Positions 56,923-64,000 of a stretch of 64,000 nucleotides of DNA are shown here, piece by piece; the first letter of the stretch is position 1, and every line of letters starts with the position of its first letter. The stretch is taken from contig NZ_CP076128.1 in NCBI RefSeq assembly GCF_018736065.1, forward strand, positions 2,870,001 to 2,934,000, given 5' to 3'. Position numbers and translations under genes: made by a program. Below the pieces are notes generated by a model. That model was not told the origin of the DNA. It was given only the letters and a program-made list of their open reading frames with translations, and ran no database searches. Origin of the DNA: Flammeovirga kamogawensis (lineage in GTDB: Bacteria > Bacteroidota > Bacteroidia > Cytophagales > Flammeovirgaceae).

Positions 56923-58059
56923 TTATTGATGTTTAAAGTGAGGTTTTAAAACTTCATACCACTCATCAGCTGTGCCAACATCAAATAATTCAAAAAAGGT
57001 TACATTATTTACTTTCCAACTTGAGAGATCTTGATTAAAAGTAGTAGCTCCATTAAACATTGCATACATATCTGTAACATTTGAAACATCCCAACATGAA
57101 ATGTCTTGATTGAAAGACTCTGCATTTCTAAACATATTTCGCATTATTTCCACATTCGATAAATCCCAATTCGAAAGGTCTTGATTAAATGACTCTGCAC
57201 CAAGAAACATAGCTTGCATACTTGAAACTTTTAATAATTTCCATGAAGAAAGGTCTTGATTAAAAAATGTTGCATTGTAAAACATCCCTACTACTTCTTT
57301 AACATTTTCTACATTCCATTGTGATATATCTTGATTAAAAGAACTTGCTCCTCGAAACATTTGACTCATCACTATCACGTTTGATACATCCCATTGCGAT
57401 ATATCTTGATTAAAAGAACTTGCCCCATCAAACATTCCTCTCATATGAGTTACATTACTTACATTCCATTGCGATATATCTTGATTAAAAGAGCTTGCCC
57501 CAAAAAACATATAACTAGATGCATTTAAATTTTTGACATTCCATCGCGATATATCCTGATTAAAGGAAATTGCTCCTCTAAACATTAAACTCATCTGAGT
57601 TACATTACTCACATCCCAATCCGATATATCCTGATTAAATATGCTCTGGTCTTTAAATAATCCATACATATTTCTTACTTCGCTAACATTCCATTTTGAT
57701 ATATCTTGATTAAAATTTTCAATTCCTTCAAACATATACAACATACTTGTGACATTTGAAACATCCCACTTCTCTATTGAGCCATTAATAACTTTAACTT
57801 CTGAAAAAAGTTTTGTCATATCCGTAACACATGAGGTTATTACATAAGTAACATCATTTCCTTCTTTTATATATTTCTTAAGTGATTTATTATCTACAAT
57901 CAAATATCTTTCATTATCAATAGTAACATAATCACCAACTTCATAACGAAAATCATTACAATCTACTTTTATTGATTGTCCTTTAAGCTCTAAACAAAAA
58001 TGAAATAATAAAATACTGAATAGTATAACTTCTCTTAATGGAAACTTTATTGTTGTCAT
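56923..58059 (-). CDS. BspA-like repeat surface protein (DUF285)
   Basis: 378 residues. N-terminal signal (EVILFSILLFHFCLELKGQ), a 90-residue lead domain, then ten FNQD-starting repeats of 25 residues (for example FNQDISQWNVSNVTHMRGMF) from about 117 to the end. This is the BspA/Mycoplasma-lipoprotein type leucine-rich repeat (PF03382), forming an elongated adhesion solenoid. The DNA repeats every 75 bases. No T9SS C-terminal sorting domain is seen, so how it reaches the surface is unclear. Confidence 0.87.
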   Translation of the reverse strand: MTTIKFPLREVILFSILLFHFCLELKGQSIKVDCNDFRYEVGDYVTIDNERYLIVDNKSLKKYIKEGNDVTYVITSCVTDMTKLFSEVKVINGSIEKWDVSNVTSMLYMFEGIENFNQDISKWNVSEVRNMYGLFKDQSIFNQDISDWDVSNVTQMSLMFRGAISFNQDISRWNVKNLNASSYMFFGASSFNQDISQWNVSNVTHMRGMFDGASSFNQDISQWDVSNVIVMSQMFRGASSFNQDISQWNVENVKEVVGMFYNATFFNQDLSSWKLLKVSSMQAMFLGAESFNQDLSNWDLSNVEIMRNMFRNAESFNQDISCWDVSNVTDMYAMFNGATTFNQDLSSWKVNNVTFFELFDVGTADEWYEVLKPHFKHQ

Positions 58060-58191
58060 AATAATATTTATCCTTTTTTTAATTTAATATAAGGGTTTTA
58101 TAAATTAGTATACCATTTATTTAAATAAACAATAATGAATAGTCTTCAAACTTTTTTCATGCATCAAGAATAATTCTTGCTAGATAGAGTA

Positions 58192-58812
58192 TTAGTTTTC
58201 TATATCATAAATAAAATCATTTATAACCTTTTGATAAGACTTATAAAGATTATACATATTATCTATGAGCTTTAAGATTTTATCATAATCTGTTTGCCAA
58301 ACTAAAGTTGAAAAAACAAGGTAATATTTTGCCGTTTTAGGATCGATAAAATTATTTAAAATCACACAATTTCCAGTAAAGTCTGATATAAATTCAAGAG
58401 ATGGAGTTAATGGGGTAAATTTTTTATCTCCATTTAATTGATATCCTTCTAAAAATCTACTTTTTGATACATCAATACTATTTCCAATCAGCTTATTAAA
58501 GAAGTTAAGGATTGAGATTCTTTTATGTAAATGAAAAGTTTGTTTCGGTTCAACAATCTCTATCCAAATTTCGAAATTCTTATCTTTAGAGCTACCATTA
58601 CCCAAGTGAGTACCTTTATATTTAGCATACTCGATATCTAATGCTCTAATATATATTTTCACCCCTTCATATATAATTTCAAAACTATAATCACAATCTG
58701 TATCGGAAATTATGTATTTCAAAAACTCATAGCTACACGTTTTATCAGAAAACTTATTATATAGCCTCTTCCATGACTTAAAAGGAAAATCTATTTTTTG
58801 TGTTGTTTGCAT
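58192..58812 (-). CDS. Protein of unknown function
   Basis: 206 residues, no signal peptide, Lys-, Tyr- and Phe-rich, mixed alpha/beta, with very low GC codon use. Segments such as YSFEIIYEGVKIYIRALDIEYAKYKG and LIDNMYNLYKSYQKVINDFIYDIEN (C-terminal helix). I recognise no family. It starts 42 bases after the tiny secreted ORF 58854-59000. Its location between the repeat protein and a decayed stretch, and its composition, fit accessory, perhaps transferred, DNA. Confidence 0.6.
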   Translation of the reverse strand: MQTTQKIDFPFKSWKRLYNKFSDKTCSYEFLKYIISDTDCDYSFEIIYEGVKIYIRALDIEYAKYKGTHLGNGSSKDKNFEIWIEIVEPKQTFHLHKRISILNFFNKLIGNSIDVSKSRFLEGYQLNGDKKFTPLTPSLEFISDFTGNCVILNNFIDPKTAKYYLVFSTLVWQTDYDKILKLIDNMYNLYKSYQKVINDFIYDIEN

Positions 58813-58853
58813 AATACCAGTTTATTATCAATAATAATTTCCTCATTAAGGTA

Positions 58854-59000
58854 TCACTTATAAATCTTTTCTACTTCATCATTTGTCACTTGGTAGATAT
58901 AAGAATAGTGACTTCTTCGAGTACTATTGAGAAGATCTTGAGCAAATGAATTCGAGGAAATTAAAATAAATAATGCTAATAATTTTAGAGAAGCTTGCAT
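58854..59000 (-). CDS. Tiny ORF with a signal peptide (possible gene remnant)
   Basis: 48 codons from ATG at 59000 to TGA at 58854-58856. The product starts with a convincing signal peptide (LKLLALFILISSNSFA, then QD) and continues STRRSHYSYIYQVTNDEVEKIYK. Reading on past the TGA gives about 20 more open codons (YLNEEIIIDNKLV), so this may be the 5' remnant of a larger secreted protein cut by a stop, or a genuine small secreted peptide. Lies before the unknown 206-residue gene. Confidence 0.45.
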   Translation of the reverse strand: MQASLKLLALFILISSNSFAQDLLNSTRRSHYSYIYQVTNDEVEKIYK

Positions 59001-59264
59001 ACTGTTAGTGTTTTAGTTTAAGCCATCAAATTACAAAATTATTTAAGCTATTTAATCAAAAACACTCCTTTTAATAAAGTAAAAGAACTCAAAGAATGTT
59101 ATAGTGCTAATGGATTAACATCCAAATTAATTCCTTTAGATTGAAGCATAGAGCTTAGAGGGCGACTATTAATGACAAAACATTGTCAGACTTGTCTTTT
59201 AATTTTATTGTTGAACAGCAGCAACTGATTATTGAAGAAATCTAATATATACAGATAGTTTTTT
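59001..59264. other. Non-coding stretch
   Basis: Between the tiny ORF and the nitroreductase terminator. Short frames exist on the plus strand but none exceeds about 25 codons with coding character. No repeat or RNA gene recognised. Confidence 0.4.
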
Positions 59265-59275
59265 ACAAAAAAAAA

Positions 59276-59304
59276 CCACTCTAAGCAGCATTGCTTAAAG
59301 TGGC
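59276..59304. terminator. Terminator of the nitroreductase gene
   Basis: Stem CCACT-(C)-TAAGCA / TGCTTA-(A)-AGTGG with a short loop, A run before and T run after, so it could work in either direction. Lies just after the nitroreductase stop. Confidence 0.8.
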
Positions 59305-59326
59305 TTTTTTATAATGTGAAAACTAA

Positions 59327-59926
59327 TTATCTCACTTCCACAATTTCATTTATATCTAATCTAGATTTAGGATTATTTGATGGTTGATTACCATCTTCTT
59401 CATCTCTATAACCAATCATTACAGCTACTAATGGCTGATAACCTTCTAGACCTAAAATTTCTTTATATTTTGCTCTATCAATTCCTTCCATAGGTGTAGA
59501 ATCTATCCCCATAGCTCCTACTGCAGATAAGAAATAACCAATTGATAAATAAACTTGATCCGAGAACCAATTTTTAATTACATCTTCACCTTGAGGTTTC
59601 AACATTGTATTAAAATAACCAACAGCTCCTTCTGGAAGGTATTCATTGATGTCTTTTTCGAATTTATCTACGTTATCTACAGCACTAAAAACAACTACAT
59701 GACTCCCATCTTTTAATTTAGGAGCATTAAAATAAGATGCTTCAGCTAATTTTTCTTTTAACTCTTGGTTTCCAACAATAGTAAACTTCCAAGGCTGACT
59801 ATTTATTGAAGAAGGACTTAATCTTAAAATTTCTTTTAATTTTTCTAAATCTGAATCACTTACCTTTTTAGAGGCATCATATTTTTTTGTTGTATATCTA
59901 GACTTTGCTACTTCAATAAATTCCAT
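59327..59926 (-). CDS. NAD(P)H-dependent nitroreductase (NfsB-like)
   Basis: 199 residues from the ATG at 59926 (MEFIEVAKSRYTTKKYD). A longer frame begins at 59986, but its extra 20 residues do not belong to the family. FMN-binding signatures: KSRYTTKKYD, LRLSPSSINSQPWKFTIVG, and AVGAMGIDSTPMEGIDRAKYKEILGL, with YQPLVAVMIGYR. Reduces nitroaromatics, quinones or similar electrophiles. Divergent from the HxlR gene with two matching operator-like repeats between them. Confidence 0.92.
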   Translation of the reverse strand: MEFIEVAKSRYTTKKYDASKKVSDSDLEKLKEILRLSPSSINSQPWKFTIVGNQELKEKLAEASYFNAPKLKDGSHVVVFSAVDNVDKFEKDINEYLPEGAVGYFNTMLKPQGEDVIKNWFSDQVYLSIGYFLSAVGAMGIDSTPMEGIDRAKYKEILGLEGYQPLVAVMIGYRDEEDGNQPSNNPKSRLDINEIVEVR

Positions 59927-60045
59927 ATTTGTATTTTTTTGTGTTGACCTTATCAACGTTAAAATTCTTAAAATTGTTTCCATCAAAAGAAATTATTGTG
60001 ACTTGTTCACTTTTTTATATTAATAATAAAGTGATAAATTATTTA

Positions 60046-60064
60046 CTTTACTTTTGATAGTTAC
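60046..60064. promoter_or_regulatory. HxlR-type operator, site 1 (nitroreductase side)
   Basis: CTTTACTTTTGATAGTTAC. It matches site 2 at 18 of 19 positions and holds TTACT-N6-AGTTA, an imperfect form of the inverted repeat. It is 120 bases upstream of the nitroreductase ATG. Confidence 0.6.
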
Positions 60065-60182
60065 AAACATAAGTAGTGCTTTAATTAAAGGCAATAACGG
60101 GCACAAATGTAAGTATCTATTTTTAACAACTATTTACAATGGTTTAAAACAAGCAATTACAAAACAATACATAATAAAGTTG

Positions 60183-60201
60183 CTTTACTTTTGATAGTAA
60201 C
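60183..60201. promoter_or_regulatory. HxlR-type operator, site 2 (hxlR side)
   Basis: CTTTACTTTTGATAGTAAC contains the perfect inverted repeat TTACT-TTTGAT-AGTAA, similar to the TACT...AGTA operators of YodB/HypR-type regulators, 39 bases upstream of the hxlR ATG. Consistent with autoregulation. Confidence 0.65.
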
Positions 60202-60239
60202 TTAATTTTATAAATATAGAACCAAAAAATATCAAATAC

Positions 60240-60593
60240 ATGTTTAAAGTAGAAGATAAAATATACCCTTGTTGTACTAGCCTTACAATGAAATATATTG
60301 GTGGAAAATGGAAAACCGTCATCCTAATTCATTTAAAAAATAATACACTTAGATATAATGAAATTAAGAAAACAATTCCGACTATAAGCGAAAGAACCTT
60401 AAGTCTGCAGTTAAAACAATTAGAAGAAGATGGCCTTATCAACAGAAAAGTTATTGCCACAGATAAGCCTCCTCTTAAAGTGGAGTATAGTATGACCGAT
60501 TTTGGAAAAACCTTAATTCCTCTTCTAGATATGATTTCTTCTTGGGGAGAAGAAGCTATTAAATGGGATGATAAAATTGAAGTTGTAAAATAA
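60240..60593 (+). CDS. HxlR-family transcriptional regulator
   Basis: 117 residues, winged helix. Cys13 and Cys14 (YPCCTSLTMKYIGGKWKTVIL) lie where redox- or electrophile-sensing Cys of this family (YodB, HypR) are found. Then LRYNEIKKTIPTISERTLSLQLKQLEEDGLINRKV is the recognition helix and wing, followed by VEYSMTDFGKTLIPLLDMISSWGEEAI. Divergent from the nitroreductase gene it most likely represses. Its 3' 154 bases from 60429 are duplicated exactly at 61585. Confidence 0.92.
   Translation: MFKVEDKIYPCCTSLTMKYIGGKWKTVILIHLKNNTLRYNEIKKTIPTISERTLSLQLKQLEEDGLINRKVIATDKPPLKVEYSMTDFGKTLIPLLDMISSWGEEAIKWDDKIEVVK
60429..60582 (+). repeat. 154-bp exact direct repeat, copy 1 (inside hxlR)
   Basis: Identical base for base to 61585-61738, same orientation, offset 1156. 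Differs immediately on both sides. Confidence 0.95.
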
Positions 60594-60596
60594 AAA

Positions 60597-60621
60597 AGGT
60601 GAGTTTTTTTACAACTCACCT
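60597..60621 (+). terminator. Terminator of hxlR
   Basis: Stem AGGTGAGTT / AACTCACCT just after the stop codon, followed by a weak T run. Confidence 0.75.
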
Positions 60622-60708
60622 CTTGTATAATGACTATGTTTTAATACACTAATAATAAGTGCATCTATTTTACTAATAAGACTTAAAATTTTTTATAAAA
60701 ATATTAAC

Positions 60709-61434
60709 CTATAACTCCTCTAAATCATCTTCTGGAATTTGGATTGTAATACTTTCAGTTTTTTGATATTCTAAAGAGTATTGATTGTAATTAACTAATA
60801 TCTTAGATTTTTCTCGATTTAGAACTATAATATAGTAACCAATTGTACCGTTAGAGTTACCCCATTTCTGATTAGAAGAAGGAAGTCCTGAAAACTCAAT
60901 AATTCCTGATGAGTTTGTTGTTCCCTGTTTCTGTAAAGCCTGTATTATATCGTCATCTGAATAAGATGATAAATCTGCCATTTTCTTTGATGATATTAAC
61001 CCTACATTTACATTTGATAATGTATCTGATACATACATACCAGTATTATAATCATATGAAGACGTTATTGTCATTACTTTAAAAGCACCATAATTACTTA
61101 ATGGATCTAATTGAACCATCATATTTTCATCAGCAATAACTTGAGTCATCACTTTATCCATAAAAGTGAAATTATCTTTCTCAGTAGAAACCATAACCTC
61201 ATAATTACCTTCTAATAATTTTTCAGTCTGGAACTGTCCATTTTCATCTAAGCTATCGAATATTTGATAGTTATTATAATAACCAACAGATACTTCTCCT
61301 TGAGTTACATTTTCAGCAGAAATAAGTAAAGTACCTGCTCGATTGATTTTAATCTCAAGAGCCTCTTGATTACATCCTACAAGGATGAAAAACATTGGAC
61401 TCAATAATAGTGATACAACAGTTTTAATTTGCAT
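60709..61434 (-). CDS. Lipoprotein of unknown function
   Basis: 241 residues. Lipoprotein signal with Cys21 (FFILVGC). Beta-rich body resembling two small Ig- or carboxypeptidase-regulatory-like units: AGTLLISAENVTQGEVSVGYY and LLEGNYEVMVSTEKDNFTF, then NVNVGLISSKK and NSSGIIEFSGLP. No enzyme motif. The gene lies wholly inside the segment bracketed by the 154-bp hxlR repeats, so it may have arrived with that segment. Confidence 0.72.
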   Translation of the reverse strand: MQIKTVVSLLLSPMFFILVGCNQEALEIKINRAGTLLISAENVTQGEVSVGYYNNYQIFDSLDENGQFQTEKLLEGNYEVMVSTEKDNFTFMDKVMTQVIADENMMVQLDPLSNYGAFKVMTITSSYDYNTGMYVSDTLSNVNVGLISSKKMADLSSYSDDDIIQALQKQGTTNSSGIIEFSGLPSSNQKWGNSNGTIGYYIIVLNREKSKILVNYNQYSLEYQKTESITIQIPEDDLEEL

Positions 61435-61584
61435 GTTTGTTTTTAAGTTTTAGTAATTAATTAGTCTTATTAGTAATAGTAGCCACAAATTTATATTAAA
61501 ATTAACAACTTAAAATTTATTATTTTATTTAACCTTACTATTTCTCGTTTTCTTTCCCAATTATAATATCTTTTACTTCTAATT

Positions 61585-61752
61585 GATGGCCTTATCAACA
61601 GAAAAGTTATTGCCACAGATAAGCCTCCTCTTAAAGTGGAGTATAGTATGACCGATTTTGGAAAAACCTTAATTCCTCTTCTAGATATGATTTCTTCTTG
61701 GGGAGAAGAAGCTATTAAATGGGATGATAAAATTGAAGAAATTAAGGTATAA
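61585..61752 (+). pseudogene. 5'-truncated hxlR copy
   Basis: Contains the exact 154-bp repeat (61585-61738) in frame, then its own ending: the frame continues EEIKV and stops at 61750, whereas the intact gene ends in EVVK. The N-terminal 60 codons of hxlR are absent and there is no start codon of its own. The first half of the 322-base gap 61435-61756 shows nothing else. Confidence 0.85.
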
Positions 61753-61756
61753 GCAA

Positions 61757-62641
61757 CTAACTGAAATAACTTTTAGGTGTTTTTTGAGTATGTCTTTTAA
61801 AGAATTTAATAAAATTAGAAAGGTCAGAAAAACCTAATTGGTAAGCAACATTGTCAATTTGTAGAGTTGATTGTTGTAATAACGATTTTGCTTCTAACAA
61901 GACATACTCATTAATAATATTTTTAGGTGTTTTGCCCGTAGATTTTTTTACACATTCTTTAAGATATATAGAACTTATATGTAATTTTTCTGAATAGTAG
62001 TCTATTGTTCTATATTTCTTAGTTGTATCAATAACTATTCTTTCAAAATCATACGTTATTTTATCGTATCTATTTTGAAATACATTCACAGTAGAATCTA
62101 AGGATAATTCTTTTTTTGCTGTGTGCAATAATACCATTATATACGATTTAATAATATCAATATTCTGATTACTAATAATATCATATTCACTATAAATTTT
62201 CTCAAATAGATCACCAAATAGCTTTATCTGCTGAATATCTAAAGTGTAGCCTGATGATGAGAAAAAATTAAAATAAGGAAAGTTCTTATAAATATTATAG
62301 ATGTCATTAAAACCAGATAAAAAGGATTGATTAAATAAAATTAAGTAACCGCATGAATCTTCTTCTAATTCCTCAATATCAATTGTAATTATATTCCCTG
62401 GTGCAGCAAAAAATAAATGACTATTTTGAGTATCTATTATTTGTTCATTAATTGAAAATGTTGCTTTGTAACCCGTTGCTAAAGTAATTTCAAAATAATC
62501 GTGCTTATAACAAAGCCCTGTACTAGTTACTTCATGATCTTCAAACTTTACAAAATAAAAGTCCTTATAAACCATTAATGGAATACCTCCAATGGCTTTA
62601 ATGTAATTATTAATATCAGTATAATATTTTACTTCTTTCAT
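61757..62641 (-). CDS. AraC-family transcriptional regulator
   Basis: 294 residues. N-terminal cupin-like sensing half (YKHDYFEITLATGYKATFSINE; LFFAAPGNIITIDIEE) and a C-terminal AraC domain: IDYYSEKLHISSIYLKECVKKSTGKTPKNIINEYVLLEAKSLLQQS (KTPKNII, LLEAKSLL seen) and IDNVAYQLGFSDLSNFIKFFKRHTQKTPKSYF. Follows the Rid and HdeD-like genes on the same strand; may control them. Confidence 0.9.
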   Translation of the reverse strand: MKEVKYYTDINNYIKAIGGIPLMVYKDFYFVKFEDHEVTSTGLCYKHDYFEITLATGYKATFSINEQIIDTQNSHLFFAAPGNIITIDIEELEEDSCGYLILFNQSFLSGFNDIYNIYKNFPYFNFFSSSGYTLDIQQIKLFGDLFEKIYSEYDIISNQNIDIIKSYIMVLLHTAKKELSLDSTVNVFQNRYDKITYDFERIVIDTTKKYRTIDYYSEKLHISSIYLKECVKKSTGKTPKNIINEYVLLEAKSLLQQSTLQIDNVAYQLGFSDLSNFIKFFKRHTQKTPKSYFS

Positions 62642-62786
62642 ATTATAAATATTTATAGCTTAACACTAAAACTACTCTTCTATATACATTAAAAGTATTT
62701 CATTTATACACTTTATTTATTAAATACAACTCTCTTATTACAGAAGTAAAAATTACTCCCATAATAAAAGAGTTGATGAGAATAAG

Positions 62787-63194
62787 TTATTTTGCAAGGA
62801 TAAGTTCAAATTCTACCAACATATCAGGGTGAATTAAACTATCCACATGCTTCCAAATACCTGCTGTCGGTTTCATGTCCATATCTGATATATAATCTTC
62901 CCAAACTTTCAATGTTTCAAATGCTTGTTCTTGAGAAACCTCTTTTGTTACAGCCCAATCAATATGAATTATATTATTTTTATTGAAACCAGCTTGTGTA
63001 AATACTTCTTCCATATAAATTAGTATTTGCTTTGCTTGTCCTGCTGGATCGTTAGGGTACTTCTGAACATGTTTTGAAGTATGGTCACATATGCCTGTAA
63101 CTCTAAAAAATTCTTTTACTTCTTGTAGATGCATACCATGATTAAACCATGGCATTTCATTTAAGTTTTCTGTGTTAAATACTGTCTTTTTCAT
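62787..63194 (-). CDS. Rid (YjgF/YER057c/UK114) family protein, non-canonical
   Basis: 135 residues, chorismate-mutase-like trimer fold. Family stretches: FFRVTGICDH near the start, DPAGQAKQILIYMEEVFTQAGFNKNNIIHIDWAVT and MLVEFELILAK at the end. The Arg that binds substrate carboxylate in RidA (Arg105, in AR-S/T context) aligns with Gly in PTAGIWKH, so 2-aminoacrylate deaminase activity is unlikely. Closest to Rid subfamilies of unknown function. Confidence 0.82.
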   Translation of the reverse strand: MKKTVFNTENLNEMPWFNHGMHLQEVKEFFRVTGICDHTSKHVQKYPNDPAGQAKQILIYMEEVFTQAGFNKNNIIHIDWAVTKEVSQEQAFETLKVWEDYISDMDMKPTAGIWKHVDSLIHPDMLVEFELILAK

Positions 63195-63277
63195 AATAAT
63201 TTAGGATTAACTAACAATTATAACTATACGCTAATAATTGCTATTTATAAAAGGTTGAGAATATATGATTAAGGAAA

Positions 63278-63805
63278 TTATCCTTTTAGATTTCTAAATG
63301 AAGTAATGATTTCTGCGGTGCCAATAAAAAACAAAGTCAGGCTTATAGCTGTTGTGGCTGTAAGAACACCAATTGGAGGAAATAGTATGGCTATTACTCC
63401 AAAAATGATATTGAATAAACCACCAAAAATTAATAAGAATCGTAGTTTTTGGTTATTTGATAAAGCCAGAATAACTTGTTCTAAACCCTTGTATATAGCA
63501 TAGAAACCAATATATAATAGCAATATGTCCATTCCATAGGCTGTATCAAACAACAACATTCCTCCGAGAATAATTGTAAGAATTCCTATAAAAATATTCC
63601 AAGTAGCTTTATCCTTATTATTATCCTTAAATGATACATAACCATAATATGATTGATTGATACCTCTAAAAATAATTAAGCAGCTATTAAGTAGTGCCAT
63701 ACTAGCAAAACTTATCAGTGGGTTTATAAAAATATATAACCCTAAGAAAATAAACAGCAAACCGACAAGTAAGCCTATAAACCAATATTTTGAAAGAAAT
63801 TTCAT
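63278..63805 (-). CDS. HdeD-like membrane protein (DUF308)
   Basis: 175 residues with six hydrophobic helices arranged as three similar pairs, as in HdeD: WFIGLLVGLLFIFLGLYIFINP, ATWNIFIGILTIILGGMLLF, LLLYIGFYAIYKGLEQVI, LIFGGLFNIIFGVIAILFPPIG, AISLTLFFIGTAEIITSF. HdeD is linked to acid resistance in E. coli, but most DUF308 proteins have no proven role. First gene of a minus-strand run with Rid and AraC genes. Confidence 0.85.
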   Translation of the reverse strand: MKFLSKYWFIGLLVGLLFIFLGLYIFINPLISFASMALLNSCLIIFRGINQSYYGYVSFKDNNKDKATWNIFIGILTIILGGMLLFDTAYGMDILLLYIGFYAIYKGLEQVILALSNNQKLRFLLIFGGLFNIIFGVIAILFPPIGVLTATTAISLTLFFIGTAEIITSFRNLKG

Positions 63806-63874
63806 GATTTATTTTTGATGATTAAGCATTACCTTAATCTCCTAAAACTACACTAACTATTACTTTGAATAAGA

Positions 63875-64000
63875 TTAGTTTAAGGTACCTTTTAGACAAA
63901 AAATAATTTTATGTCCTGAAAATTGATCCTCAAAATCATATAAAAAGTTGTAACCTATATCAAATTTCACTTGTTTAAAGATCAATTTATTTAGTCCAAA
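63875..64000 (-). CDS. Probable C-terminus of a gene beyond the right edge
   Basis: 42 open codons from the window edge to a TAA at 63875-63877. The peptide (DIGYNFLYDFEDQFSGHKIIF, ending LKGTLN) has beta-strand character like the end of a secreted or barrel protein. Too short to assign. Confidence 0.4.
   Translation of the reverse strand, partial: FGLNKLIFKQVKFDIGYNFLYDFEDQFSGHKIIFCLKGTLN

Noticed and set aside
59090-59250. Possible decayed coding fragment on the plus strand
   Set aside because: Short peptides in three frames (the longest about 24 codons) look vaguely protein-like but match nothing I know and are expected by chance in AT-rich DNA.
59927-59986. Longer nitroreductase start at 59986
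   Set aside because: The additional 20 residues do not resemble the NfsB N-terminus, which begins at the downstream ATG.
1-64000. tRNA, rRNA or CRISPR loci
   Set aside because: Every intergenic gap was read; none shows cloverleaf arms with a TTCRANNC loop, rRNA sequence or regularly spaced repeats.

Overview
This AT-rich 64 kb window comes from the chromosome of a member of the Bacteroidota. Supporting signs are three tandem SusC/SusD pairs, the GWxTD, DUF2911 and DUF4136 families, TAnnTTTG-type promoter boxes, weak ribosome binding sites and a BspA-like repeat protein. The gene content is most like marine Cytophagales such as Flammeovirga; that placement is my inference, not a search result. 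I see no tRNA, rRNA, CRISPR array, phage or intact insertion sequence.

Layout. 1-18.3 kb is mostly housekeeping: a multi-PAS sensor protein cut by the left edge, an aldo/keto reductase, a KirBac-type K+ channel, uvrC, a GT51 transglycosylase, DUF2911, GWxTD-hisB, lipB-aroA-marC, a TerB-like protein, tsaC-ugd-uxs (UDP-glucose to UDP-glucuronate to UDP-xylose), and GNAT-rdgB-membrane protein. 18.3-23.5 kb holds arsR with a SpoU methyltransferase, hemC followed by an isolated nuoB-nuoC pair, and guaA. 23.6-38.4 kb is three consecutive minus-strand susC-susD units, each closed by its own terminator and with no carbohydrate enzyme beside them. 39-49 kb carries a TIGR01777 epimerase, two secreted amidohydrolase-fold genes (three modules, two with decayed metal sites), an alpha/beta hydrolase, tpiA, an outer-membrane barrel and a DUF4136 lipoprotein. 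49-54 kb has an AraC regulator, a 902-residue protein made of two GH14 beta-amylase modules in tandem, and two paralogous small secreted proteins. alaS follows. 56.9-64 kb is accessory in character: a BspA-like 25-residue repeat protein, an unknown gene behind a tiny secreted ORF, a nitroreductase/HxlR divergon with visible operators, a lipoprotein gene flanked by a 154-bp exact duplication of the hxlR 3' part, an AraC regulator, a Rid-family protein, an HdeD-like membrane protein and the tail of another gene.

The strongest unexplained signals are these. (1) A 62-nt intergenic element occurs twice (19474 and 47197) with 60/62 identical bases; each copy is followed by a terminator hairpin of different sequence but the same form, so this is probably a small-RNA family. 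(2) The 154-bp exact hxlR duplication brackets a lipoprotein gene like the product of a single-crossover integration. (3) The tandem GH14 protein has an N-terminal module that looks catalytically impaired. (4) A set of AAAYAGYG boxes in both orientations lies upstream of the third susC. Most genes end in clear hairpin terminators, listed individually, which lets transcription units be drawn with fair confidence.
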